Shown piece after piece: positions 27,071 through 37,761 of a DNA stretch of 64,000 nucleotides; the stretch's first letter is position 1, and every line of letters starts with the position of its first letter. Both the position numbers and the translations under genes were made by a program. Under the pieces are notes generated by a model, which was not told the origin of the DNA, searched no databases, and worked only from the letters and a program-made list of their open reading frames with translations. This stretch comes from Rhizobium sp. PP-CC-3A-592 (GTDB lineage Bacteria; Pseudomonadota; Alphaproteobacteria; Rhizobiales; Rhizobiaceae). The stretch is from assembly GCF_003217095.1 (NCBI RefSeq), contig NZ_QJSR01000004.1, positions 310,001 through 374,000 on the forward strand, given 5' to 3'.

Positions 27071-27271
27071 ATGCTGAACGACAATGACAATAACCAGGAA
27101 ACACCGGGCAAAGTTCTCTCGCCGGCCGCACGTCGCGCCCTTGAGGAAGCAGCCGCTCGCCGTGAAGCGAGCGCAGCACTGGAACTGCCAACGGAAATCG
27201 GCGGTCGCGGCGGCGCGGAACCCGTGCGGTTCGGCGACTGGGAAATCAACGGTCGCGCAATCGATTTCTGA
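27071..27271 (+). CDS. DUF1674 protein, succinate dehydrogenase assembly factor 4-like
   Basis: 66 residues. LSPAARRALEEAAARR followed by the C-terminal block EIGGRGGAEPVRFGDWEINGRAIDF-type sequence (Gly-Gly-Arg-Gly-Gly, then FGDWE and a terminal AIDF) is the DUF1674 signature shared with mitochondrial SDHAF4. That factor helps flavinylated SdhA join SdhB. The role here is inferred from homology. Short coding length with an intact family C-terminus makes a real gene likely. A CTATAT box at 27018-27023 may be its -10 element. Confidence 0.85.
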   Translation: MLNDNDNNQETPGKVLSPAARRALEEAAARREASAALELPTEIGGRGGAEPVRFGDWEINGRAIDF

Positions 27272-27286
27272 TCGAGACGCTGAACA

Positions 27287-27318
27287 GAGACCGGCAGACT
27301 TTACTGCCTGCCGGTCTC
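27287..27318. terminator. Hairpin between DUF1674 gene and acs
   Basis: Perfect 11-bp arms GAGACCGGCAG / CTGCCGGTCTC between convergent genes; only a short T-rich stretch follows. Confidence 0.6.
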
Positions 27319-27322
27319 CCAG

Positions 27323-29272
27323 CTATTTCTTGTTCTGGCGGTTGGCGACGAGATCGTCGACAACGCCGGGATCTGCCAGCGTCGAGATATCGCCGAGTGC
27401 ACCGAAATCATCTTCGGCGATCTTGCGAAGAATGCGCCGCATGATCTTGCCCGAGCGGGTTTTCGGCAAGCCCGGCGCGAACTGGATCTTGTCTGGAGAG
27501 GCGATCGGTCCGATTTCGTTGCGCACGTGCGCGACAAGCGCCTTGCGCAGATCGTCCGACCCCTCCCGACCCGACATCAGCGTCACGTAGCAATAGATGC
27601 CCTGACCCTTGATATCATGCGGGTAACCGACGACGGCCGCTTCCGATACCGCATCATGACTGACGAGCGCGGACTCGACTTCGGCCGTACCCATGCGATG
27701 TCCCGAGACGTTGAGGACGTCATCGACACGGCCCGTGATCCAGTAATAGCCGTCCGCATCGCGCTTGCAGCCGTCGCCTGTGAAATATTTACCCTTATAG
27801 GTTGAAAAATATGTTTGGATGAAGCGCTCGTGATCGCCATAGACGGTCCGCATCTGACCCGGCCAGCTGTCGGCGATACAGAGATTGCCGTCCGCAGCAC
27901 CCTCGAGCACGTTACCCTCGCTATCGACGAGTTCAGGCCGGATGCCGAAGAAGGGCAGGGTTGCCGACCCCGGCTTCAGTGCCGTGGCACCCGGAAGCGG
28001 CGTGATCATGTGTCCGCCCGTTTCCGTCTGCCACCAGGTATCGACGACCGGGCAACGACCGTCACCTACCACGTCATGATACCACTGCCAGGCTTCTGGA
28101 TTGATGGGCTCGCCGACCGTACCGAGGATCCGCAGGCTCTTACGCGAGGACCGCGTCACATAGGCGTCACCTGCGCCCATCAGCGAGCGGATGGCCGTCG
28201 GCGCCGTGTAGAAGATGTTCACCTGGTGCTTGTCGATGATCTCCCAGAACCGGCCCTGGTCGGGATGGTTGGGCACGCCTTCGAACATCAGCGTCGTCGC
28301 ACCGTTGGCAAGCGGCCCGTAGACGATATAGGAATGACCCGTCACCCAGCCGACATCGGCCGTGCACCAGTAGATATCGCCAGGGTGGTAGTCGAACACA
28401 TATTCGTGGCTCATCGCGACATAGACGAGATAGCCGCCTGTCGTGTGCAGCACGCCCTTCGGCTTTCCGGTCGAACCCGAGGTGTAGAGAATGAACAGCG
28501 GGTCTTCCGCATTCATCGCCACGGGTTCGCACGCGGTATCGGCGGCCTGCGTTGCCGTGTGATACCAGATATCGCGGCCATCCGCCCAGGTGATCTTGCC
28601 GCCCGTCCGGCGCACGACGAGGACGGTCTTCACGTCGATGCCGTTTTTCGCGGCGATCTCTACCGCCTTGTCCGTATTGTCCTTCAGGGGGATCGGCTTG
28701 CCGCCGCGCATGCCCTCGTCGCAGGTGACGATAAAGGTGGAGGCACAGTCCACCAGCCGTCCGGCGAGCGCATCGGGAGAAAATCCCCCGAAGACGACGG
28801 AATGGACGGCGCCGATGCGGGCGCAGGCGAGCATCGCATAGGCGGCTTCCGGGATCATCGGCATGTAGATCGTCACGCGATCGCCCTTGCCGACGCCCTG
28901 CGCCTTCATGACGTTCGCCAGCCGGCAGACATGCTGGTGCAACTCGCGATAGGTGATTTTCTTGTCGATATAGGGATTGTCGCCTTCGAAGATGATCGCG
29001 ACCTGATCGCCTCGTGTCGCCAGATGCCGATCGATACAATTGAAGGAGACGTTGGTCTGCCCGTCCTCGAACCATTTGATCGAGACCTCGCCGGTAAACG
29101 AAGTGTTCTTGACCTTGGTATAAGGCTTTGACCAGTCGATCCGCTTGCCGTGCTCGCCCCAGAAGGCATCCGGGTTTTCGACGCTCTCGCGATACCACGT
29201 GTCATAGGTCGCCTTGTCCACGAGGGCGCGTGCCTGAGTTTCCTCCGAGACGGGGTGGGTCTTGTCGGACAT
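27323..29272 (-). CDS. acs: Acetyl-CoA synthetase
   Basis: 649 residues, standard length. It activates acetate with ATP and CoA through acetyl-AMP. The AMP-binding P-loop [14 protein letters not shown], the hinge region [20 protein letters not shown] and the C-terminal [11 protein letters not shown] are present; the Lys of the last motif is the residue known to be inactivated by acetylation in this family. It is divergent from trcR and faces the DUF1674 gene. The upstream gap is 216 nt; no cAMP-receptor or other operator was recognised in it. Confidence 0.97.
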   Translation of the reverse strand: MSDKTHPVSEETQARALVDKATYDTWYRESVENPDAFWGEHGKRIDWSKPYTKVKNTSFTGEVSIKWFEDGQTNVSFNCIDRHLATRGDQVAIIFEGDNPYIDKKITYRELHQHVCRLANVMKAQGVGKGDRVTIYMPMIPEAAYAMLACARIGAVHSVVFGGFSPDALAGRLVDCASTFIVTCDEGMRGGKPIPLKDNTDKAVEIAAKNGIDVKTVLVVRRTGGKITWADGRDIWYHTATQAADTACEPVAMNAEDPLFILYTSGSTGKPKGVLHTTGGYLVYVAMSHEYVFDYHPGDIYWCTADVGWVTGHSYIVYGPLANGATTLMFEGVPNHPDQGRFWEIIDKHQVNIFYTAPTAIRSLMGAGDAYVTRSSRKSLRILGTVGEPINPEAWQWYHDVVGDGRCPVVDTWWQTETGGHMITPLPGATALKPGSATLPFFGIRPELVDSEGNVLEGAADGNLCIADSWPGQMRTVYGDHERFIQTYFSTYKGKYFTGDGCKRDADGYYWITGRVDDVLNVSGHRMGTAEVESALVSHDAVSEAAVVGYPHDIKGQGIYCYVTLMSGREGSDDLRKALVAHVRNEIGPIASPDKIQFAPGLPKTRSGKIMRRILRKIAEDDFGALGDISTLADPGVVDDLVANRQNKK

Positions 29273-29385
29273 GGTCTTCTCTCTCCCTGCTATCGTGCTT
29301 GCGCATCCTCACGGCGCTTTTCACGGGATACATATCAGGTGCAGAGCGGGCGGCAATGAGACGAAAGTCAGGACGTCGAGAAGAA

Positions 29386-29414
29386 TTGCAATTCTGCGAC
29401 AAGAGGGGTATAGA
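29386..29414 (+). promoter_or_regulatory. Likely trcR promoter
   Basis: TTGCAA and TATAGA separated by 17 nt (4/6 match each to the sigma-70 consensus), 75 nt before the trcR start codon. Confidence 0.4.
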
Positions 29415-29488
29415 AGCGCCCTATTCCCGGAAATCAGTGGTATTCCACGGCCCGCGACACCGGCGCGGCGGACAGAAGGACTATATCT

Positions 29489-30187
29489 ATGGCTCAACAA
29501 TTGCTGATGCCGAAAGCCACGGCGGTCTGGCTTGTCGATAATACCGCCCTGTCGTTCGAGCAGATCGCCACGTTCTGCAAGCTGCATCCTCTGGAGGTCA
29601 AGGCGATCGCCGATGGCGAATCAGCCCAGGGCATCAAGGGCCTCGATCCTATCGCCACCGGGCAGCTGTCGCGCGATGAAATCGTCCGCGCCGAAGGCAA
29701 CCCGAACCACAAGCTGAAGATTTCCGATCCGAAGGTTCGCGTCCCCGAGTCCAAGCGCAAGGGCCCGCGCTACACCCCGGTCTCCAAGCGCCAGGACCGC
29801 CCGAACGCCATTCTGTGGCTGGTTCGCAACCATCCCGAACTCAAGGACGCCCAGATCTCGCGTCTCGTCGGCACGACCAAGTCGACGATCGAGCAGATCC
29901 GCGAGCGGACGCACTGGAACTCGGCCAACCTGACGGCGAGCGATCCGGTCACGCTCGGCCTCTGCAGCCAGATCGATCTCGACCTCGAAGTCGAACGCGC
30001 CTCCAAGGGCCGCCCGCTGCCGACAGCCGCCGATCTCGGCGCCACGCTGGAACCGGCGCAGGAAACCGAACGCTTTAGCTATGGCTATGAGCGCGAAGAA
30101 GAAAAGGAAATGGACGCAGACGCCGTTTTCGCAAAACTGAAGTCGCTGAAATCCGCAACGCCGGACGAAGAAGAAGAGAAATACTGA
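29489..30187 (+). CDS. trcR: DUF1013 protein, cell cycle transcriptional regulator TrcR
   Basis: 232 residues. The N-terminal half opens with LLMPKATAVWLVDNTALSFEQIA, a helix-turn-helix-like region in which a target is chosen from a small set of alternatives. A second HTH-like stretch, DAQISRLVGTTKSTIEQIRERTHW, lies at about residues 110-135. The C-terminus is acidic (DEEEEKY end). The family is confined to alphaproteobacteria and is named TrcR for a role in cell-cycle transcription; I rely on the family name, not on a mechanism visible here. ATG 29489 has only a weak Shine-Dalgarno (AGAAGGA at 29474-29480). A terminator follows. Confidence 0.87.
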   Translation: MAQQLLMPKATAVWLVDNTALSFEQIATFCKLHPLEVKAIADGESAQGIKGLDPIATGQLSRDEIVRAEGNPNHKLKISDPKVRVPESKRKGPRYTPVSKRQDRPNAILWLVRNHPELKDAQISRLVGTTKSTIEQIRERTHWNSANLTASDPVTLGLCSQIDLDLEVERASKGRPLPTAADLGATLEPAQETERFSYGYEREEEKEMDADAVFAKLKSLKSATPDEEEEKY

Positions 30188-30217
30188 TCCGCAGAAGCGT
30201 CATTGCGACATTCATCG

Positions 30218-30244
30218 AAAACCCGGCCATGCGCCGGGTTTTTT
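30218..30244. terminator. Terminator after trcR
   Basis: AAACCCGGC / GCCGGGTTT hairpin followed by T-run, between convergent trcR and the yggS-like gene. Confidence 0.85.
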
Positions 30245-30267
30245 GTGACCTCAGCTTTTCAAGATCC

Positions 30268-30948
30268 TCAAGCAGGCTGCACAGCGACATCGCGCAGACC
30301 GAAGATCGCCGACCCCACGCGAACGCTGGTCGCGCCGAAGGCGATGGCGACATCGAAGTCACCCGACATGCCCATCGACAGCTTCTCGACGCCATTCTCT
30401 GCGGCAAGCTTTGCCAGCAGCGCGAAATGCGGGCCCGGATTTTCGTCCGCCGGCGGAATGCACATCAGCCCTTCCACGGGTAGGTTCAGCGTATCCCGGC
30501 ACATCGCCACGAAAGCTGCCGTCTCCTGCGGCGTAATGCCCGCCTTCTGCGGCTCGAGTCCGGTGTTTACCTGCACATAGATCCGGACCGGCTTGCCCTG
30601 CCGCTCGATCTCCGCTGCCACGGCGCGGGCGATCTTCTCCCGGTCGATGGTCTCAATGACGTCGAACAGCGCAACGGCATCAGCCGCCTTGTTGGACTGG
30701 AGCGGGCCGATCAGATGGAGCGTGATATCCGGCGTCTCCGCCTTCAGCTCGGGCCACTTGCCCTGCGACTCCTGCACCCGGTTTTCGCCGAACACGCGCT
30801 GCCCGGCCGCGATCACGGGACGGATGGCGTCTGCATCGAAGGTCTTCGATACCGCAACCAGCGCCACGGAGCCGCGCGCGCGCGCAGCACCATCCTCTGC
30901 CACGTGGATGCGCGACAGCACCTCGTTCCACTGGTCCACTCGGGTCAT
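30268..30948 (-). CDS. YggS-family PLP-binding protein (PLP homeostasis)
   Basis: 226 residues, usual for the family. It is a monomeric fold-type III (alanine racemase-like barrel) protein that binds pyridoxal phosphate through Lys35 in VALVAVSKTF. Typical motifs FGENRVQE, LHLIGPLQSNK and LSMGMSGDFDVAIAFGATSVRVGSAIFG follow. It has no known catalytic reaction; family mutants disturb B6 and branched-chain amino-acid pools. The frame continues open upstream to 31812, but ATG 30948 with GGAG 10 nt upstream gives the family N-terminus. Confidence 0.93.
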   Translation of the reverse strand: MTRVDQWNEVLSRIHVAEDGAARARGSVALVAVSKTFDADAIRPVIAAGQRVFGENRVQESQGKWPELKAETPDITLHLIGPLQSNKAADAVALFDVIETIDREKIARAVAAEIERQGKPVRIYVQVNTGLEPQKAGITPQETAAFVAMCRDTLNLPVEGLMCIPPADENPGPHFALLAKLAAENGVEKLSMGMSGDFDVAIAFGATSVRVGSAIFGLRDVAVQPA

Positions 30949-31087
30949 AGGCAAGGTCTCCCTGGCAGTCATGTGGCTTGAAGCGCCACGGTCAAGCGCG
31001 ATTGCAGGCTCGATATAACCAATCCGCGACAGGCCGCCAAGCAAGCTTGCGGGGAATGCCGCAGGGCCCAAGCAAAGGCCCGCAAAA

Positions 31088-31116
31088 CTTGACGCTACCG
31101 TTGTTTCATGATGAAG
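31088..31116 (+). promoter_or_regulatory. Possible leuS promoter
   Basis: CTTGAC at 31088-31093 is a perfect rhizobial -35 box; the -10 position (ATGAAG, 17 nt on) is weak. About 60 nt before the leuS start. Confidence 0.3.
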
Positions 31117-31176
31117 GTCACGCCACATAAGACCGAGCGGCAGCGCCCCGCCACAATTTCCGGAACGACGAAACAC

Positions 31177-33804
31177 ATGGCCACAGAACGCTATAACCCG
31201 CGCGATGCAGAACCACGCTGGCAGCGCGAATGGGACGAGAAATCCGTCTACAAGACGGACAATAACGACCCGCGGGAAAAATACTACGTCCTGGAGATGT
31301 TTCCCTATCCCTCCGGCCGCATCCACATGGGCCATGTGCGCAACTACGCGATGGGCGACGTCGTCGCCCGCTTCAAGCGTGCGCGTGGCTACAACGTGCT
31401 GCACCCCATGGGTTGGGATGCCTTCGGTATGCCGGCGGAAAACGCGGCCATGGAGCGCGGCGTTCATCCCGCCGAATGGACCTACCAGAACATCGCTTCG
31501 ATGCGTGCGCAGCTGAAGGTCATGGGCCTCTCGCTCGACTGGAGCCGCGAATTCGCAACCTGCGACGTCGCCTACTACCAGCAGCAGCAGCACCTCTTCC
31601 TCGACTTCATGGAAAAGGGGCTGGTCTATCGCAAACAGTCCAAGGTCAACTGGGATCCGGTCGATCATACCGTGCTCGCCAACGAGCAGGTGATCGACGG
31701 CCGCGGCTGGCGCTCGAACGCGCTCGTGGAACAGCGCGAACTGACGCAGTGGTTCTTCCGCATCACAGATTTCAGTCAGGACCTGCTGGATTCCCTCGAT
31801 ACGCTGGAGCACTGGCCGGAAAAGGTCCGGCTGATGCAGAAGAACTGGATCGGTCGCTCCGAGGGTCTCTCCATCCGCTGGGAGCTCGTCGCAGACGCAC
31901 GCGCACCCGGTGAAACAGAGGTTGAGGTCTACACGACCCGTCCGGACACCCTATTCGGCGCCTCATTCCTGGCGATCGCCGCAGATCATCCGCTGGCGCG
32001 CAAGGTCGCTGCCGGCAATGCCGAGCTGGAAGCCTTCTGCGACGAATGCCGTCGCGCGGGAACCTCGCTTGCCGCCCTTGAGACGGCAGAGAAGCGCGGC
32101 ATCGACACGGGCCTGCGCGTCCGCCACCCGTTCGATCCCTCCTGGGAACTGCCGGTCTACGTCGCCAACTTCGTCCTGATGGATTACGGCACGGGCGCCA
32201 TCTTCGGCTGCCCCTCCGGTGACCAGCGCGATCTCGATTTCGCGCGCCGCTACGACCTGCCCGTGACACCCGTGGTCATGCCGGCCGACGGCAATGCGGC
32301 GACCTTCAGCGTCGGCACGGAAGCCTATACGGGCGACGGCGTAATGATCCATTCGCGCTTCCTCGACGGCCTTGCCACCGACGCCGCTTTCGAGCGCGTG
32401 GCGAGCTTGCTCGAAACCCAAGATCTCGGCGGTCGCCCGCAGGCCGAGCGCAAGGTCAACTTCAGATTGCGCGATTGGGGTATTTCCCGCCAGCGTTATT
32501 GGGGCTGCCCCATTCCGGTCATCCACTGCGAAGTCTGCGGTGTCGTTCCCGTGCCGAAGAAGGACCTTCCGGTTCGACTGCCCGACGACGTGACGTTCGA
32601 CAAGCCCGGCAACCCGCTCGACCGCCACCCGACTTGGCGCCATGTCGGCTGCCCGCAATGCGGCGCTGCGGCCCGACGCGAAACCGATACGATGGACACC
32701 TTTGTCGATTCCTCTTGGTATTTCATGCGCTTCACGGCGCCGTGGGAAGAACAGCCGACCAACCGATCGATCGTCGATCGCTGGATTCCTGTCGATCAGT
32801 ATATCGGCGGCATCGAGCATGCGATCCTGCATCTCCTCTACTCCCGCTTTTTCACCCGCGCCATGAAGGCTGCCGGTCACGCAGGGCTGTCCGAGCCGTT
32901 CAAGGGCCTCTTCACCCAGGGCATGGTGGTGCACGAGACCTACAGCCGTGGAGAAGGCGCGCAGCGCGAGTGGATCAACCCCTCCGCCATCACCATCGAG
33001 GATCTCGGCAACGGCCGCAGGGCGACGCTGAACGAGACCGGCGAAGAGATCGCCATCGGCTCCATTGAGAAGATGTCGAAGTCGAAGAAGAACGTGGTCG
33101 ATCCGGATGACATCATCGCATCCTACGGTGCCGATACGGCACGCTTCTTCGTGCTGTCGGACTCGCCGCCGGATCGTGACGTCATCTGGTCCGAAGCAGG
33201 CGTCGAAGGCGCCCATCGCTTCGTCCAGCGCGTCTGGCGCTTGATCTCCGAAGCAGCGCCGGCTTTGGCCGCAGCAAAGGCTGCCCCTGCCACGGAAGGC
33301 CCGGCGCTTGTCATCTCCCAGGTCGCCCACAGGACGCTGAAGGCGGTCGAAGCCGACTATGACAAGCTCGCCTTCAACAAGGCCGTGGCCCGCCTCTACG
33401 AGATGGTGAACGCCCTTGCCGCGCCGCTCACCGATGTCGCCGTGGGAACGGACGCCACGACCACAAACGCCATGCGCGACGCGGTCGAGATCCTCATTCA
33501 TCTGATGGCGCCAATCACGCCGCATCTGGCGGAACAGTGCTGGAGCGTTATCGGCGGCGAGGGCTTGATCGCCCAGGCGGATTGGCCGCGCTTCAACGAG
33601 GCGCTCGTCACGGTTTCCGAGATCGTTCTGCCGGTGCAGATCAACGGCAAGAAGCGCGCCGATTTGACAATCGCGCGCGATGCGGATCAGACTGCCGTTG
33701 AGGCTGCCGTACTCAGCCTTGATGCCGTACGGACCGCGCTGGAAGGCCGGCCGCCGAAGAAGATCATTGTCGTGCCGCAGAGGATCGTAAATGTCGTCGT
33801 CTAA
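31177..33804 (+). CDS. leuS: Leucyl-tRNA synthetase
   Basis: 875 residues. It charges tRNA-Leu and edits mischarged products. The class I HIGH motif appears as HMGH at residues 50-53 ([15 protein letters not shown]) and KMSKS at about residue 632 ([12 protein letters not shown]). The inserted CP1 editing domain lies between, including the [15 protein letters not shown] block. ATG 31177 is chosen because [16 protein letters not shown] is the family start; an in-frame ATG at 31108 would add 23 unrelated residues. The 3' end overlaps lptE by 14 nt and the operon continues to holA. Confidence 0.97.
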   Translation: MATERYNPRDAEPRWQREWDEKSVYKTDNNDPREKYYVLEMFPYPSGRIHMGHVRNYAMGDVVARFKRARGYNVLHPMGWDAFGMPAENAAMERGVHPAEWTYQNIASMRAQLKVMGLSLDWSREFATCDVAYYQQQQHLFLDFMEKGLVYRKQSKVNWDPVDHTVLANEQVIDGRGWRSNALVEQRELTQWFFRITDFSQDLLDSLDTLEHWPEKVRLMQKNWIGRSEGLSIRWELVADARAPGETEVEVYTTRPDTLFGASFLAIAADHPLARKVAAGNAELEAFCDECRRAGTSLAALETAEKRGIDTGLRVRHPFDPSWELPVYVANFVLMDYGTGAIFGCPSGDQRDLDFARRYDLPVTPVVMPADGNAATFSVGTEAYTGDGVMIHSRFLDGLATDAAFERVASLLETQDLGGRPQAERKVNFRLRDWGISRQRYWGCPIPVIHCEVCGVVPVPKKDLPVRLPDDVTFDKPGNPLDRHPTWRHVGCPQCGAAARRETDTMDTFVDSSWYFMRFTAPWEEQPTNRSIVDRWIPVDQYIGGIEHAILHLLYSRFFTRAMKAAGHAGLSEPFKGLFTQGMVVHETYSRGEGAQREWINPSAITIEDLGNGRRATLNETGEEIAIGSIEKMSKSKKNVVDPDDIIASYGADTARFFVLSDSPPDRDVIWSEAGVEGAHRFVQRVWRLISEAAPALAAAKAAPATEGPALVISQVAHRTLKAVEADYDKLAFNKAVARLYEMVNALAAPLTDVAVGTDATTTNAMRDAVEILIHLMAPITPHLAEQCWSVIGGEGLIAQADWPRFNEALVTVSEIVLPVQINGKKRADLTIARDADQTAVEAAVLSLDAVRTALEGRPPKKIIVVPQRIVNVVV

Positions 33805-34321
33805 GTTCGATCCCCGCCGCCGCATCGCCCTCGGCTTTGCCGGTCTGTCCCTGTTGCTGATGGCGGGCTGCCAAGTTCGCCCGCTTTATTCCGATGGTCC
33901 GAGCGGTGCCCCGGCGACGGCATTGGCCTCGATCGGGATCTCTGAAGCCAAGGACCGCGTGGAGCAGCGCGTGCGCAACGCCCTGATTTTCCTGACATCC
34001 GGTGGCAAGGGCGAGCCGGTCGCGCCACAATACCAGCTGGCGCTAAGCGTCAGCCACCAGACCACCGGGGTGCTCTTTGATGAGCGCAACGATAACGACA
34101 CCGCATCGGCCGGTCGTCTCGTCATCGAAGCGGACTATAACCTGACCCGCGTCGATACCGGCAAGACGGTGAAATCCGGTCATCGCAAAGCCGTGGCACT
34201 GGTCGATTTCCCGATCCAGGAATTTGCCAAGCTTCGCGCGATCCGCGATGCAGAGAACCGGGCTGCCCGCGAACTCGCCGAAATCATCCGCGCCGATCTC
34301 GCCGCAGCACTCGGCAACTGA
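33791..34321 (+). CDS. lptE: LPS assembly lipoprotein LptE
   Basis: 176 residues. A lipoprotein signal peptide ends in LLLMAGC, with the lipidated Cys27. The mature part (QVRPLYS...) matches alphaproteobacterial LptE, the outer-membrane plug partner of LptD in lipopolysaccharide export. The position between leuS and holA is the same as in E. coli (leuS-lptE-holA), which supports the call in spite of low sequence conservation. The start overlaps the leuS 3' end by 14 nt in another frame. Confidence 0.88.
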   Translation: MSSSKFDPRRRIALGFAGLSLLLMAGCQVRPLYSDGPSGAPATALASIGISEAKDRVEQRVRNALIFLTSGGKGEPVAPQYQLALSVSHQTTGVLFDERNDNDTASAGRLVIEADYNLTRVDTGKTVKSGHRKAVALVDFPIQEFAKLRAIRDAENRAARELAEIIRADLAAALGN

Positions 34322-34333
34322 TCCGGCGCCGGC

Positions 34334-35371
34334 ATGAGTGAAATCAAATCCCACGAGTTCGACAATTTCGTGGAAAGGCCGCTGCCCAGCCAGCGGCTTT
34401 ACCTTTTCTACGGACCCGATCGTGGCCTGGTTGCCGAACGCGCTGCAGCGATCGCAGCGAAAACCGGCATTGCGCTCGACGATCCCTTCTCCCTCATCAA
34501 GCTGGATGGCAGCGACCTGTCTCCGGGCAGGCTCGCCGACGAGGCCAATGCACTGGGTCTCTTTGGTGGCGGCAAGCTCGTCTGGGTGCGGGCATCGGGA
34601 ACGGAAAAGGCTCTGAGCGAGGGTCTCGCCTACCTTGCCGAGGAGCCGCCACGGGACGCCTTCGTCATCGTGGAAGCCGGCGATCTGAAAAAGGGGACAG
34701 CCCTCCGCAAGATTGGGGAAACCGCGCGCAGCGTCATCGCCGTCGCCTGTTACGCCGACGACGTGAAGGCCATCAACGGCCTGATCGATAAGGAACTGGG
34801 GACCGCCGGTCTGCGCATCACACCGGCGGCACGCGAAGCGCTCCGCGATCTTCTGGGTGCCGACCGGCTGGCCTCGCGCAACGAGATCGCCAAGCTCGCG
34901 CTCTACTGCCGCGATGAACCCGTCATCGAGGAAAGCCATGTCCTCGATATCATCGGGGATGCCAGCTCCACCTCGGTCGATGACGCCGTGGATGCCGTTC
35001 TCACCGGCGATATGGATCGCCTGATGACGTCCCTCCGCAAGGTCGAAGCATCGAAGACGTCGATGTTCCTCGTGCTGCAAAGCTGCCTGCGCCAGTTCCA
35101 GCAGCTCGACATTCTCAGGGCGGAGATGGACGCAAAGCGGCTCGGACCGTCACAAGTCACCACAACGCTCGGTCGCGGCATTCACTTCCGCCGGAAGCCC
35201 TTGATCGAGGCCGCTTTGAAGAACTGGGGACTACCGGCCATCCGGCGTGATCTGCAAAGACTCCAGAACGCGATCCTGCAAAGCCGCGGCCGGCAGACGC
35301 TTGACGCGGACATCGTCAGCCAAGCGCTGATCGCCATAGCCTTTCAAGCGGCAAGACAACGCTCTGCTTGA
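34334..35371 (+). CDS. holA: DNA polymerase III delta subunit
   Basis: 345 residues. Delta is the wrench subunit of the clamp loader that opens the beta clamp. The N-terminal RecA-like domain (RLYLFYGPDRGLVAERAAAI) has lost a true Walker A motif, as expected for delta. The central lid region and the C-terminal collar helices (QALIAIAFQAARQ at the end) fit. It begins 12 nt after lptE, in the same operon, and is convergent with parB at only 25 nt. Confidence 0.92.
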   Translation: MSEIKSHEFDNFVERPLPSQRLYLFYGPDRGLVAERAAAIAAKTGIALDDPFSLIKLDGSDLSPGRLADEANALGLFGGGKLVWVRASGTEKALSEGLAYLAEEPPRDAFVIVEAGDLKKGTALRKIGETARSVIAVACYADDVKAINGLIDKELGTAGLRITPAAREALRDLLGADRLASRNEIAKLALYCRDEPVIEESHVLDIIGDASSTSVDDAVDAVLTGDMDRLMTSLRKVEASKTSMFLVLQSCLRQFQQLDILRAEMDAKRLGPSQVTTTLGRGIHFRRKPLIEAALKNWGLPAIRRDLQRLQNAILQSRGRQTLDADIVSQALIAIAFQAARQRSA

Positions 35372-35396
35372 GCTATGGTCTTTGCCTCGTCGCAGG

Positions 35397-36284
35397 TCAG
35401 CGACGCTCGAGCAGTCGGCAGATATCTTCCAACTGTTCCAGCGTCTTGTAGCTGATCTTCAGATGGCCGCCACTTGCCCGGTGATTGACAGAAACCTCAA
35501 GGCCAAGACTGTCGGTCAGCGAGCGTTCGAGCGCAACCGTATCCGCATCCTTTTCAGGCCGGGGCTTTGCACCAAAGGTCGGATCGTTCTGGGCTCGTAT
35601 ATCGTTCTGCGCGAGCTTCTCCGTATCCCGAACGGACAGGCCCTTGGCGATGATCGCACGGGCGAGGGTGGTCGGGTCGGAGGTGGGGATCAGTGCACGC
35701 GCATGGCCGGCCGAGAGCGTGCCGGAGGACAGCATGTCGCGTACCGGCTCTGGAAGCTTCAGAAGCCGGAGGCTGTTTGCCACATGGCTTCGGCTCTTGC
35801 CGATGATCTCGCCGAGGTCGTTCTGCGTGTAGCCGTGATCGGCAATCAGCAGTTCATACCCCATCGCTTCTTCTAGAGGATTGAGGTCGGAACGCTGAAC
35901 GTTCTCGACAATGGCGATTTCCAGCGCCGTGCGATCATCCACATCCCGAACGATCACGGGAATATCCGAAAAGCCCGCAAGTTGAGCTGCGCGCCAACGG
36001 CGCTCGCCGGCGATAATCTCGAACCGGTCACCGTTCACGGTGCGAACGACAACAGGCTGGACGATGCCATGCTGGCGAACGGAGTTCGCAAGATCCTGCA
36101 ATTCCGCCTCGTCGAACGTCCGCCGCGGATTGCGCGGGTTGCGCGTGATATGCTCGATCGGGACACGCCGGTCGGCTGGAACGCTCGGCGCCGGTGCGGA
36201 TTCGGCGGAAATGGGCTGGTCCATCTCGCCGATTAAAGCAGCGAGACCTCTTCCGAGACGGCGCCGTGCGGGATCTTCGTTCAT
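35397..36284 (-). CDS. parB: Chromosome partitioning protein ParB
   Basis: 295 residues. ParB is a CTP-dependent DNA clamp that loads at parS and spreads. The N-terminal basic start RRRLGRGLAALIG is the ParA-contact region. CTP-binding and catalytic motifs are GERRW (93-97) and ENVQRSDLNP (127-136). The parS-reading helix-turn-helix is at about 154-175 (TQNDLGEIIGKSRSHVANSL). The C-terminal dimerisation segment ends LEQLEDICRLLERR. It lies 33 nt downstream of parA. Five candidate parS sites are in the same window. Confidence 0.97.
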   Translation of the reverse strand: MNEDPARRRLGRGLAALIGEMDQPISAESAPAPSVPADRRVPIEHITRNPRNPRRTFDEAELQDLANSVRQHGIVQPVVVRTVNGDRFEIIAGERRWRAAQLAGFSDIPVIVRDVDDRTALEIAIVENVQRSDLNPLEEAMGYELLIADHGYTQNDLGEIIGKSRSHVANSLRLLKLPEPVRDMLSSGTLSAGHARALIPTSDPTTLARAIIAKGLSVRDTEKLAQNDIRAQNDPTFGAKPRPEKDADTVALERSLTDSLGLEVSVNHRASGGHLKISYKTLEQLEDICRLLERR

Positions 36285-36317
36285 GGCGTTCTCCTCATCA
36301 TTCTGGAGCCGGATCGA

Positions 36318-37115
36318 TTATGCCGCAGCTTTCCGCTGGCGCTCGCGTTGAATCACTTCAGAAGCGAGCTGCAGATAGGCCTGACTGCCCGCGCATTTCA
36401 GATCGTAAAGGATAGCAGGCTTTCCATAGGACGGCGCTTCGGAAACCCGGACGTTGCGTGGAATGAGCGTATGGTAAACCTTTTCGCCCAGATGCGTACG
36501 AACGTCGCTCACGACCTGTTGCGCGAGGTTGTTCCGAGAGTCGAACATCGTCAGGACGATACCCTGTATATCGAGCTGCGGATTGACGCTCCGGCGGATC
36601 TGATCGACGGTCTCCAGCAACTGGCTGAGCCCTTCGAGCGCAAAAAACTCGCATTGCAGCGGCACGAGTACCGAATGTGCAGCGGCCATGGCGTTCATGG
36701 TCAGCAGATTAAAGGAAGGCGGGCAGTCGACCAGAATATAGGAGTAGGCCAGTGCCTCCGGCGTCGCGAGGGCCTTTTTCAAACGAAAAACGCGGTCGCT
36801 CTGACTGGAGATTTCCATTTCCAGACCGAGGAGATCCATGGTCGAGGGAATAATCGACAGGTTCGGAACGACAGTCGGATGAACGATCGTATCGATCGTA
36901 TGCGTTCCCATCATCAGGTCGTAGGACGAATACCGCCGATCACGGCGCTGAATGCCGAGCCCGGTGCTCGCATTTCCCTGGGGATCCAGATCGATGATCA
37001 GAACGGATTCACCGATTGCGGCCAAGGCGGTCGCAAGATTGATGGCCGTCGTCGTTTTACCGACGCCGCCCTTTTGGTTCGCAATCGTAATGATCCGATT
37101 TTTATCGCGCGACAT
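36318..37115 (-). CDS. parA: Chromosome partitioning ATPase ParA
   Basis: 265 residues. A deviant Walker A motif, [17 protein letters not shown] (residues 12-28), marks the ParA/MinD family; further blocks are [16 protein letters not shown] and [18 protein letters not shown]. It uses ATP-dependent DNA binding to move the ParB-parS complex. It is the third gene of mnmG-rsmG-parA-parB; its start overlaps the rsmG 3' end by 14 nt. No N-terminal HTH is present, which separates chromosomal ParA from the RepA-type ATPases of rhizobial repABC plasmids. Confidence 0.97.
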   Translation of the reverse strand: MSRDKNRIITIANQKGGVGKTTTAINLATALAAIGESVLIIDLDPQGNASTGLGIQRRDRRYSSYDLMMGTHTIDTIVHPTVVPNLSIIPSTMDLLGLEMEISSQSDRVFRLKKALATPEALAYSYILVDCPPSFNLLTMNAMAAAHSVLVPLQCEFFALEGLSQLLETVDQIRRSVNPQLDIQGIVLTMFDSRNNLAQQVVSDVRTHLGEKVYHTLIPRNVRVSEAPSYGKPAILYDLKCAGSQAYLQLASEVIQRERQRKAAA

Positions 37116-37761
37116 TGATCGCTCCTGCGCCCTGGCTCAGCTGCTGCATCCGCGGGATCTCGAGAATGACGGAGTCAGCCTCGACAATGCTTTGGTGTTT
37201 TACCAGATCGAAATCATACCGGCCACGCGCATTCGCGACTTCCGTCTCGTAATCCCTGCCTTTGTGAAAGAAAGCTCGTGTTGCACCACTCGCCATCCAG
37301 GGCGCGATGAACTGCAGCAACAGGGACAGATCGGCAACGGCCCGCGCAGAAATCGCATCACAGGCAGGAATTTTCGCGGGAGCGTCCTCAATGCGCAGAA
37401 CATGCACGGACCCTCGTGCACCCGTTTCTTGCAAAGCAACACGAAGGAATGCTGCCTTCTTCTGATTGCTTTCGATGAGATGAACCCATCCCTCCGAGAT
37501 TTCCGACAGAAGAATGGCTGTGATGACACCGGGAAAGCCGCCGCCGCTTCCCAAATCGATCCACGTTCTTGGGCCGGGCGCGAGCGCATAAATCTGAGCG
37601 CTGTCCCGGATATGTCGGTTGCCAATGTCTCCAAGCGTGGAGGGAGCAACAAGGTTGATCGTTTTTGCCCATTTCAGGAAGAGTCGGGTAAAATGTTGAA
37701 GCCTCTCGGTCGTTTCACGTGAAACACGCAAGCCGATCAATTCCGCGGACTGACTCGCCAT
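37102..37761 (-). CDS. rsmG: 16S rRNA (guanine-527-N7)-methyltransferase
   Basis: 219 residues. It methylates G527 in the 530 loop of 16S rRNA. The SAM-binding motif [18 protein letters not shown] begins at residue 67, and [12 protein letters not shown] follows. Residues 12-17 (Arg-Val-Ser-Arg-Glu-Thr) are encoded by the parS site at 37711-37726, so this coding segment is under double selection. The start overlaps the mnmG stop by one base (TGATG) and the 3' end overlaps parA by 14 nt, a compact translationally coupled operon. Confidence 0.97.
   Translation of the reverse strand: MASQSAELIGLRVSRETTERLQHFTRLFLKWAKTINLVAPSTLGDIGNRHIRDSAQIYALAPGPRTWIDLGSGGGFPGVITAILLSEISEGWVHLIESNQKKAAFLRVALQETGARGSVHVLRIEDAPAKIPACDAISARAVADLSLLLQFIAPWMASGATRAFFHKGRDYETEVANARGRYDFDLVKHQSIVEADSVILEIPRMQQLSQGAGAINVAR
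37711..37726. promoter_or_regulatory. parS: parS centromere site 3 (15/16), inside rsmG
   Basis: CGTTTCACGTGAAACA, one mismatch (position 1). It is within codons 12-17 of rsmG. Confidence 0.92.

Noticed and set aside
31108-31176. Upstream in-frame start for leuS
   Set aside because: It adds 23 residues with no match to the family N-terminus and lies over the predicted promoter.
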